The notes under the pieces: generated by a model
What the model was told of the DNA's origin: nothing
The model's database searches: none
The model's input: the letters and a program-made list of their open reading frames with translations, nothing else
Virus record (IMG/VR): IMGVR_UViG_3300032116_014939
Location: 1-64,000 of that record
Length of the DNA: 64,000 nt
Strand: one strand, 5' to 3'
From: a virus
In this document: positions 57,195 through 64,000 of the stretch, in pieces
Layout: every line of letters begins with the position of its first letter
Numbering within the stretch: the stretch's first letter is position 1
Position numbers and translations under genes: made by a program

Positions 57195-58049
57195 TCAATT
57201 CAGATAGTCCTTTACATTCATAGTCATCACAGTATCTATCACATCTTGTGGTACTCTAAACTCTTTGAACTCTGAATCCTCTTGCAATAATACGACAATA
57301 CATCCATATAATTTCATGTTTTCGTATTTTGTTCCTTCCAACATTTTTAAGATTAACTTACCGTATAAAGGTAGTTGAACATAATAGTGCCCAAGAGCCG
57401 TATTTGGTAGGTTTTGGAATGGTTTATACATAGGTTTTGTAAAGTTATTACTTTCAAAGTTTTTAGGTTTGTTTGTCTTCCAGTCAGTTATCAATAACCC
57501 AAACCCGTCTTTCTTCTTATTTATCACTAACCAAACCTTATCGGGTTGTCCTGTATATCCTAATTCAGGATGACCCAAAACAATCTCCGTATCCAACAAA
57601 ACAACTTCACGTTCTTTCATTAGTTTTAGAAATTTGGAACCTGCAGTAATCATACTATCACCCTTTAGAATCTGTGTAACATCACAATCAAAAATTGGTT
57701 GACGAACTTCTTTATAACTTCCACTACTTTCAATCAACTTCTTCTCCAAAAAGAAGTGAACCCTACTACCCATATTGGTAGAATAATCACCAGCGGCCGC
57801 CCATTCCTCAATCAGTTGTTGTTTAATTACAGGGTCACCTTTTGATTTCTTTTCCGCAGCTTCGTCAGTTGGGAACTCAGGGTAGAACTTCTTTAACACC
57901 TTTGATACTGATGGGAAATTGTTTTTAACAACACCATCAACATCTTTCATAAAATACGTGTGGGTATCCTCAATAAAGGTTAACTCCAACTCTTTTCTTT
58001 TGTTCTCTAAAATTTCTCGTAATTCTAAAGCAATTTCTTTTAATTCCAT
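57195..58049 (-). CDS. PD-(D/E)XK exonuclease, RecB/Cas4-like
   Basis: 284 aa. GSRVHFFLE (motif with H/E, about residue 95), YTGQPDKVWL (catalytic Asp), LLITDWKTNKP (D-x-K) and HYYVQLPLYGKLIL (QhxxY) fit the RecB-type nuclease family. Likely in DNA recombination or host DNA breakdown. Confidence 0.85.
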   Translation of the reverse strand: MELKEIALELREILENKRKELELTFIEDTHTYFMKDVDGVVKNNFPSVSKVLKKFYPEFPTDEAAEKKSKGDPVIKQQLIEEWAAAGDYSTNMGSRVHFFLEKKLIESSGSYKEVRQPIFDCDVTQILKGDSMITAGSKFLKLMKEREVVLLDTEIVLGHPELGYTGQPDKVWLVINKKKDGFGLLITDWKTNKPKNFESNNFTKPMYKPFQNLPNTALGHYYVQLPLYGKLILKMLEGTKYENMKLYGCIVVLLQEDSEFKEFRVPQDVIDTVMTMNVKDYLN

Positions 58050-58050
58050 T

Positions 58051-58947
58051 TTAATAACTCATTTCATAAAAATAATCATCTATCTTACCTTTCAAATCTG
58101 CAATGTCAGAATCTTTTGGTAATTTTAGAATCTTCACTCTCCCTCTTAACTTCCCTCCATTTAGTTGGTTATAAAGTTTTTGAGCGTCTTTCCAAGCATC
58201 AGCGTCCAAACATATAATAACATCGGACTTAGCTTTGGTATATATTGTTTCAAATAATAAATCGGATAGCACCTTACCTAATAGAACAACAGGGTTAGGT
58301 GTAAAGTACCCATCTATGGCGCCTTCACAGATATAAATAGGTTTCTCCCAATCAATTAGTTTCTCATTGAATATAATTGTTTCCTTTGGGTATTCAGGGT
58401 TTTTATATTTGTTCTTTGTCTTAAACCAAGCTCTTGAAATAAAGTAATTAATCTCTCCGTCTAATCCATATGACGGCATAATAATTCGTCCACCATATTC
58501 ACCTTCAGTTGCAAAACCAATGTTAAACTTTTCAATCATCTCATCAGTAATACCACGTGTCTTAATATATTTTAAAACTTCTCTATGTGGAATATGAAGT
58601 GGGTTAGCATCCTTAATAGAAATAAACTCTTTTGGTAACTTTAACTTTTTTAATTCAACATGTTTTGATTTGTGTTCTTCAGGTTTAAATAAATCGTAAG
58701 TTTTCTTTTGATTTTTTGTCCCAAATAAATCAATTAGTTTACCTAAAACACCATGTGTCCCGTTGAACTCAGAACAAGCCCAACATTTATAAACGTGTTC
58801 ATTAATATTAATCTCAAGATTCCCCTTGTTTTTTCCATCATCACAATAAGGACAATTTACAGAAATCTGACCCTTTGAAGCATAATAATGTTTCTCTTTA
58901 CCAAATAAGTCCCTTATAATTTCAAGTAAAATTTCGTCTTCGTCCAT
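58051..58947 (-). CDS. DnaG-type primase
   Basis: 298 aa from ATG 58947 (MDEDEILLEIIRDLFGKE); a TTG in frame upstream would add 12 residues. CPYCDDGKNKG and YKCWAC form the zinc-binding domain (about 30-60). The TOPRIM domain has IYICEGAIDGYF and VIICLDADAW. It synthesises RNA primers. Shorter than host DnaG and without the helicase-binding domain, as in T4 gp61-like primases. Confidence 0.9.
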   Translation of the reverse strand: MDEDEILLEIIRDLFGKEKHYYASKGQISVNCPYCDDGKNKGNLEININEHVYKCWACSEFNGTHGVLGKLIDLFGTKNQKKTYDLFKPEEHKSKHVELKKLKLPKEFISIKDANPLHIPHREVLKYIKTRGITDEMIEKFNIGFATEGEYGGRIIMPSYGLDGEINYFISRAWFKTKNKYKNPEYPKETIIFNEKLIDWEKPIYICEGAIDGYFTPNPVVLLGKVLSDLLFETIYTKAKSDVIICLDADAWKDAQKLYNQLNGGKLRGRVKILKLPKDSDIADLKGKIDDYFYEMSY

Positions 58948-59009
58948 TTTCTTAATAATAAGATAAAAACTTATTGTTGTCAAACTTCACAAAGTTTTAA
59001 ACCCTTTTA

Positions 59010-59017
59010 TATTTATA
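59010..59017 (+). promoter_or_regulatory. TATTTATA box, 4 nt before the start codon
   Basis: Before the 74-aa gene of the surface-protein unit. Confidence 0.4.
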
Positions 59018-59021
59018 TCAT

Positions 59022-59246
59022 ATGCCAACAACAATTACACTAAGTAACGTTATTTCAGGAGCATCCCCCTTTGATGTTTATATATGTCTTTCAGGTGGTT
59101 CTCCTTGTTATTATATTACAAGTATTGATAGCGGCGATTTACCTTATGATTTTACAGTTCCTTCTCCAATAGAAAAATTTACTTACTATTGTATGAAGGT
59201 CGTTGATTCAGATGGGTGTATAATAACAGGTTGCACAAGTATATAA
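59022..59246 (+). CDS. Small beta-domain protein, 74 aa
   Basis: [20 protein letters not shown], with four to five cysteines and a [14 protein letters not shown] segment. It resembles a short repeat unit of the following large protein, which also begins with a Cys-rich beta domain. The gene ends 4 bp before the next frame. Confidence 0.68.
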   Translation: MPTTITLSNVISGASPFDVYICLSGGSPCYYITSIDSGDLPYDFTVPSPIEKFTYYCMKVVDSDGCIITGCTSI

Positions 59247-59250
59247 AAAA

Positions 59251-61707
59251 TTGGCATTAAGTTGGTATTCATTTTCGGGTTGTTGTAGTGGAACTACGTT
59301 CCAAATTCAATCAACGTATTCTGCTGGAACGTTCACTTCCGGTTATTCGTATTATTTGGTAACAGATTTTTACACAGGTTGTTCACAATATATAACAACA
59401 GGTTTTGTAACAGGAACACCAATATACAATATTATATCTTTAGATGTAAAATCATATTCATCTTGTACCGCATGTACCACAGTTAATCCTTGTGTCCCCG
59501 GTCCAACACCAACACCTACATCAACACCAGCGCCAAGCCCCACTCCAACAAAAACTCCAACACCTACTCCTACGGTAACAAAAACCCCAACTAATACTCC
59601 AACACAAACTAAAACCCCAACACCAACCAAAACATCAACTAGTACTCCAACACCATCAGTAACCGCAACTATAACACCAACTCCAAGTATAACACCAACT
59701 AATACACCTACAGTAACAAAAACACCAACTAACACCCCAACACCAAGTATTACTCCAACACATACACCAACAAGAACGGTTACCCCAACACCAAGTGTTA
59801 CACCAACAATAACACCAACAGCAACTGTAACAAGTTCACCAACACCAACTTTATCAATAACGCCAACAACAACTCCAACACCAACAGTTACTAAAACACC
59901 TTTACCAACTTTTTGTGAAACACCAACACCAACATTATCAACAACTCCAACATCAACCCCAACACCATCACCTGTATATACCGCATGTCCACAATCGAGT
60001 TATTGTGTATTCACAAATTTGAGTGGTTATACAAATTATGATGGCACTTATTACAACTATGATGTGTTTAATGGTAAAAATGTATTTTATAAACCAGATA
60101 ATACAAATCCTTATTACATATACTACAACACAGGTGAAACAAGATGGTGTCTATCAACTTGTGTAAACGGTGAATGTAAACTATTTGGGCCAACAGGTAG
60201 TAATACCGTTTGCCCTGATTTAGATGTAACCTATTTTGGGTCGTCATGTCCAACACCTACCCCATCAAATACCGACGCTTGTAACACTTTTGATTTTACA
60301 GCAGTATTTGATTGTAACGTAACTTCAGGAGCAACTCCGACACCAACACCAACGTTAACACCAACTAACACACCAACAACAACACCTACACCAACTCCTT
60401 TATGTAATGGTAAATCATTATCGTTTAGTGGTGTAAACTACAATTATCCAGGTCCTTCACCAACACCAAGTGTAACACCGACAAATGCAGTTAAAGGTGT
60501 TGTTGTAAGTGGTTCGGTAATATACGATACGTTTTCATCTAAATTTACAAGTTTATATTCAAAGTTACTTTTAGATTGTAACTCATCTAACAAATACGTT
60601 GTCGGTGAAACAATACCTTTTAATACAGGTTCTACATTTAGCGCAATAATTGATTTTAAATCTGTTTGTGTAACTTACGATTCTGATATTTTAGGTTCCC
60701 CTACTAATATTCTTCAATCTATTGAAAGTGGTAATTTATTTGATTGTGAGTTTTGTTCTCCAATTCCAACCGCAACACCAACACCAACTGTAACACCAAC
60801 ACCAACTGCCACTCAATCATGTCCAAACATAATACAAACAATATCAGTGGGAACAGGTCCATTCTTTATAGTATTTGACGAAGTTAATGAATACATGTAT
60901 GTAATTAACGAAACAAGTAATAATGTTTCAGTAATCGATATTAATGATTACTCTATTGTATCAACAATTTCTGTTGGTAATCAACCTAGAGGTGGGGTAT
61001 TAAGTAATGATAGTAAATTACTATACGTTACTAATTTCGCAGATAATACAATATCAGTTATAAATCCTCTTACACTTACCGTTCTATCAACAATACCTGT
61101 TGGTAATGGCCCTTATGGTTTAACATATGATACAGTTAATGAGGTATTATATGTTGCTGAATATAACGCAGGAACTGTGAGTTCAATACCTGTTAGTACA
61201 ATTGTTAACACTTACACTACCGGTACTAGACCAATTCAACCAGGATTTAATGAAAATAATTTACAAGTATACGTTCCAAATAGTTTAAGTAATACCGTCG
61301 TATCTATTGATACAATAAAAGGTATTACCGCATCAACTATAACAATGCCTTCAGGTTCTTTACCAAGATATTGTTTATATGTTCCAACAAATAATACGGT
61401 ATACACAGTATTAAATGGTACTAACCAAGTAATAACAATTAATCCAGTAACAAATACAACAGGAACAACTATTACAGTTGGTATTGGTACAAATCCTCAA
61501 AGTATGGCATTTGATGTTAATAGTAATAGATTATATGTCACTAATTTAGTAACTGATAATGTATCAGTAATCGATATTAACACTAATGAAGTCGTTAAAA
61601 CAATCACTGTTGGTGACGGTCCAAGAGGTATTGCTTATGACGCTAAATACGATAGAATTTACGTTGAAAATAGTATATCAAATACTGTATCAGTATTATG
61701 TACATAA
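59251..61707 (+). CDS. Surface protein: Cys-rich domain, Pro/Thr linkers and YVTN beta-propeller
   Basis: 818 aa. About 1-85 is a Cys-rich beta domain. Residues 88-245 are a Pro/Thr linker ([15 protein letters not shown]-type). A second Cys-rich domain (about 245-375) and shorter linkers follow. Residues about 530-818 are YVTN-type beta-propeller repeats ([20 protein letters not shown] and similar, about seven). The first codon is TTG at 59251; the frame is open from 59227 without an ATG. The layout fits a virion adhesin or tail-fibre protein that binds host surfaces. No signal peptide. Confidence 0.8.
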   Translation: MALSWYSFSGCCSGTTFQIQSTYSAGTFTSGYSYYLVTDFYTGCSQYITTGFVTGTPIYNIISLDVKSYSSCTACTTVNPCVPGPTPTPTSTPAPSPTPTKTPTPTPTVTKTPTNTPTQTKTPTPTKTSTSTPTPSVTATITPTPSITPTNTPTVTKTPTNTPTPSITPTHTPTRTVTPTPSVTPTITPTATVTSSPTPTLSITPTTTPTPTVTKTPLPTFCETPTPTLSTTPTSTPTPSPVYTACPQSSYCVFTNLSGYTNYDGTYYNYDVFNGKNVFYKPDNTNPYYIYYNTGETRWCLSTCVNGECKLFGPTGSNTVCPDLDVTYFGSSCPTPTPSNTDACNTFDFTAVFDCNVTSGATPTPTPTLTPTNTPTTTPTPTPLCNGKSLSFSGVNYNYPGPSPTPSVTPTNAVKGVVVSGSVIYDTFSSKFTSLYSKLLLDCNSSNKYVVGETIPFNTGSTFSAIIDFKSVCVTYDSDILGSPTNILQSIESGNLFDCEFCSPIPTATPTPTVTPTPTATQSCPNIIQTISVGTGPFFIVFDEVNEYMYVINETSNNVSVIDINDYSIVSTISVGNQPRGGVLSNDSKLLYVTNFADNTISVINPLTLTVLSTIPVGNGPYGLTYDTVNEVLYVAEYNAGTVSSIPVSTIVNTYTTGTRPIQPGFNENNLQVYVPNSLSNTVVSIDTIKGITASTITMPSGSLPRYCLYVPTNNTVYTVLNGTNQVITINPVTNTTGTTITVGIGTNPQSMAFDVNSNRLYVTNLVTDNVSVIDINTNEVVKTITVGDGPRGIAYDAKYDRIYVENSISNTVSVLCT
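59500..59985 (+). repeat. Low-complexity Pro/Thr codon repeat
   Basis: About 480 bp of short ACACCAACT-type repeats encoding a Pro/Thr linker. Shorter tracts occur at about 60340-60395 and 60770-60815. The repeats could promote recombination and length change. Confidence 0.85.
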
Positions 61708-61710
61708 CAA

Positions 61711-61732
61711 AAAAGGTGTCGAATGACACCTT
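61711..61732 (-). terminator. Rho-independent terminator
   Basis: The stem AAGGTGTC/GACACCTT with GAAT loop; six T follow on the minus strand (strong), T-rich on plus (weak). Closes RuvC leftward and the surface-protein gene rightward. Confidence 0.75.
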
Positions 61733-61753
61733 AAATTTTAAATAAAAATCTTA

Positions 61754-62347
61754 TTATTTTTTAGCGTTTAGATAACTTAATACAACAGTATAAGCATCTG
61801 TCATATCAAAATTCTCTTTCTTTAAAGTATTGTTTCTTGTATATAACCAATTAATTTGTGGTTCTCTTTTCGCAACAAGTTCCCATATAATCATCTTCTT
61901 ATCACAATCTTTTGGGTAACCACCAAATAAAACAAACTTACCTTTTTCGTTTTTTCTAACTAATTCAGGCCAAGCCTCTTTTCTTGAATTATACGTTGAG
62001 ATATATTCAGGGACAATACCTAACACATCATATACCTCTTTACTAATCAATGTATTATATCGTAATAAAGTACCAATGGTATAAGCATTATTACTATTTA
62101 ATAAAGGTTCTTCAATTACACATCTAACAACACCAACACCTTTATATTCCTCAAGCTTCTTTCTGAATGTTGCAGACTTAAGAAGTAGTTCCTCCATCTT
62201 ATTATCGGGTTGAGGTTTCGGTTGTGGTGAAACATGTGTCAACTCTAATAAATCTCTTGAAGATAAATCAAATAACGCAACACCAATAGTTTTAGTTGAA
62301 ACGTCTAAACCCAAAATCTTAGGAGAATTTTTTATACTTTTTGCCAT
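61754..62347 (-). CDS. RuvC-like Holliday junction resolvase
   Basis: 197 aa. The RNase H-fold acidic residues are in ILGLDVSTKTIGVALFD (first Asp), CVIEEPLLN (Glu) and NFDMTDAY (last Asp), with KMIIWELV between. Resolves recombination intermediates and branched replication products. The family also includes non-canonical RuvC-like phage proteins, so substrate choice is inferred. Confidence 0.85.
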   Translation of the reverse strand: MAKSIKNSPKILGLDVSTKTIGVALFDLSSRDLLELTHVSPQPKPQPDNKMEELLLKSATFRKKLEEYKGVGVVRCVIEEPLLNSNNAYTIGTLLRYNTLISKEVYDVLGIVPEYISTYNSRKEAWPELVRKNEKGKFVLFGGYPKDCDKKMIIWELVAKREPQINWLYTRNNTLKKENFDMTDAYTVVLSYLNAKK

Positions 62348-62403
62348 ATCTAATATTAGTTATTAGATTTAATATTAAAGTAATTAACTTAATTGTAAAT
62401 AAT

Positions 62404-64000
62404 TTAGAAATCTAACTTAACAACTGCTTGTTGTATACCTTGTCTAACTTGAGGTGATTGGAATTTAGATAATACAAGTAAGTTTTTGTTAGCGTCATAT
62501 AATCCTATTTCAGACATATAAGGTGTAACACCTTGTGTCCAAGTAGGATTTGATGAATTTACAAATTGAGCGTTTGGTAAATTTATAAGATATCTCATTT
62601 CGTAAATTGTTGCCTGAATATCAGTATTAACATTTCCGTAGAAGAAATATTCATCACCAAAATATAATGTTGACGAACTACCACTAATAGTTGGTAATTC
62701 TAATTGATTACCTAAATTATATGTTGCCCCATTAGCATAAGTTGTAGGTGTAATTGTAAATGTTGTTGCCGTAAGACCTGATGGATTGATATAACCACCT
62801 GATAATGCGGTAGAATAGTTCATTCTAACCCAATTGTTTGGATTAGGTCTATTCTGAGATGTTGTTCCTGTTTGTGCTAAAATGTAAAAGTCAGTTGCAG
62901 AAAATCCTTGTGTTGTACCTGTTGTCATACATTTAAATTCGTTTCCAAATTTAACTGTTACGTTTTGTTCAGTTAGACCACATCCAGTAACAGGCCCAAT
63001 TATCTTTTGATAATAGTTACAATGCATCCCTGTCCAAGGACTATCAAAACCATATGTTACCCATACACATTGATTATCATTGTCAAGTAATCCATCAGTT
63101 GATGTATCGTTACAAAGTCCAGGTGCACTATATCCAAGTTTTGGTGCAGGTAGTGTATAGTTTCTATTTGCAACATAAGTCATTGCCGCAATAATTTCCT
63201 CATCATCAAAAACAATTACCTTATCATCAGGAAATACTTTACCAACTCTACTTGGTCTTCCATCAGGATTTGGGTGAGTATCATATAAATGAAAATACCT
63301 AATACCCGGATTATTCATATCAAGATTTTCATTTGATTGAATATAATAAGGTGTTAATAAATCATATCCATCAAACCCTGGAGGGTCAATCCAAAATGTT
63401 TCTCCACTACAACAACTTATTGGATTTTTATGCCACATTAACCAAGGTAGGTTAATTGTAAAATTCCTTGCTTGTCCTGTTGCACCAGGATTTGTTGTAT
63501 CATATGCCTCACAAGCAAATTTCTCACCATAAAAATTAATTATTGTATTGTTTGTATAGTGAACAATTGAAATTGCTTTTTGTTCTTCAGGGGTTACTAA
63601 TATTTGTTCACCGTATGAATTATAATATGTAACACCTGATGTATCTGTTTGTCCACTTGAAGACATATACCCGTAATATTCTTTGGTACTAATATAATCT
63701 TTGGAACCAAATTCACCATATTGACTATATAATGTGGAAATTAATCCCGCAGGACTTTCAGACCACGGAATATTCATATTCCAAATTTTAACTAACCCAT
63801 CTTCAGGTGTACAAACTGATTCATAATTAATAACACTATCACTCCAATAATTCATAGGTGTCGGTAAATCATAACCTGTCATACCTGATGGGTAGAAAAA
63901 TAATCTAGCTTGACCAGTATTACCTGATAAATTAGGTAATAATCTATCAACAACAAGTTGTGTTGTTCCTGAATTCCAACTCTGAACTTGGTAGGTTAAT
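62404..64000 (-). CDS. Large structural-type protein, cut at the right edge
   Basis: Frame is open to the right edge with no stop, so the ATG at 63882 is probably internal. At least 531 residues. Beta-rich and poor in Lys, with many Tyr/Asn/Gly/Ser residues (e.g. GYDLLTPYYIQSNE, SGGYINPSGLTATTF). Composition fits a virion tail, fibre or baseplate protein. No enzyme motif recognised. Confidence 0.7.
   Translation of the reverse strand, partial: LTYQVQSWNSGTTQLVVDRLLPNLSGNTGQARLFFYPSGMTGYDLPTPMNYWSDSVINYESVCTPEDGLVKIWNMNIPWSESPAGLISTLYSQYGEFGSKDYISTKEYYGYMSSSGQTDTSGVTYYNSYGEQILVTPEEQKAISIVHYTNNTIINFYGEKFACEAYDTTNPGATGQARNFTINLPWLMWHKNPISCCSGETFWIDPPGFDGYDLLTPYYIQSNENLDMNNPGIRYFHLYDTHPNPDGRPSRVGKVFPDDKVIVFDDEEIIAAMTYVANRNYTLPAPKLGYSAPGLCNDTSTDGLLDNDNQCVWVTYGFDSPWTGMHCNYYQKIIGPVTGCGLTEQNVTVKFGNEFKCMTTGTTQGFSATDFYILAQTGTTSQNRPNPNNWVRMNYSTALSGGYINPSGLTATTFTITPTTYANGATYNLGNQLELPTISGSSSTLYFGDEYFFYGNVNTDIQATIYEMRYLINLPNAQFVNSSNPTWTQGVTPYMSEIGLYDANKNLLVLSKFQSPQVRQGIQQAVVKLDF

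Noticed and set aside
59370-59735. 121-codon minus-strand ORF, Val/Gly-rich
   Set aside because: It is the antisense shadow of the Pro/Thr repeat: ACACCAACT repeats read as GVGV on the other strand.
59500-59985. Possible CRISPR-like or tandem-repeat array
   Set aside because: The repeats are short codon-level repeats inside an open frame with no spacers of constant length.

Overview
The window is AT-rich (about one third G+C by eye), tightly packed and mostly transcribed leftward. It looks like part of the genome of a large tailed phage of a Bacteroidota host. The phage signs are an SbcCD-type nuclease pair (T4 gp46/gp47-like), a DnaG-type primase, a RuvC-like resolvase, a PD-(D/E)XK nuclease, two DNA methyltransferases, a GH19 endolysin, an amidase, a phage-encoded sigma factor, a tRNA array and many small orphan genes. 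No integrase, capsid, terminase or DNA polymerase was recognised here. The host signs are promoters of the Bacteroidota form TTG-N19/20-TAnnTTTG, two proteins with type IX secretion (T9SS) C-terminal domains, a short primary-type sigma factor and a histone H1-like Hc1 protein.

Layout. 1-728: a truncated gene and a T9SS-type secreted protein. 777-3956: an array of about 17 tRNA genes, all on the minus strand, three of them with abnormal anticodon arms. Hairpin-rich spacers and a two-gene promoter unit are interleaved. 4040-9315: small genes, a HAD phosphatase, a lipoprotein and an operon with an HEMLH metallopeptidase-like protein. 9421-13105: dTDP-glucose dehydratase, a Kazal/T9SS protein, lipoprotein and endolysin. 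13127-14205: about 1 kb with no gene but tandem promoters, a strong terminator and many hairpins, most likely one large structured non-coding RNA. 14224-31319: Nudix, DUF192, DHH, Dps-like, methyltransferases, thioredoxin/glutaredoxin, DUF932, PcfJ-like and LRR proteins. 31305-42091: nine consecutive glycosyltransferase, methyltransferase and acetyltransferase genes, two of which are multi-domain fusions. 42166-51195: DnaJ, Hc1-like protein, presumed virion or scaffold proteins, membrane/coiled-coil proteins and an amidase. 51244-58947: sigma factor and the recombination/replication module. 59022-64000: a proline/threonine-linker plus beta-propeller surface protein, RuvC and a large partial protein.

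Two regulatory signatures recur. Host-type TTG-N19/20-TAnnTTTG promoters precede small, DNA-processing and ncRNA units. A different box, TATTTATA or TATTTATT, sits 3-16 nt before the start codon of another gene set: endolysin, presumed virion genes and nearly every gene whose product begins with a short helical leader ending in (I/L)xE. I infer a late regulon, possibly read with the phage sigma factor, and a capsid-targeting leader of the T4 type that would load enzymes such as the HEMLH protein, the DHH phosphoesterase and the Dps-like protein into the head. This is inference from sequence pattern only.
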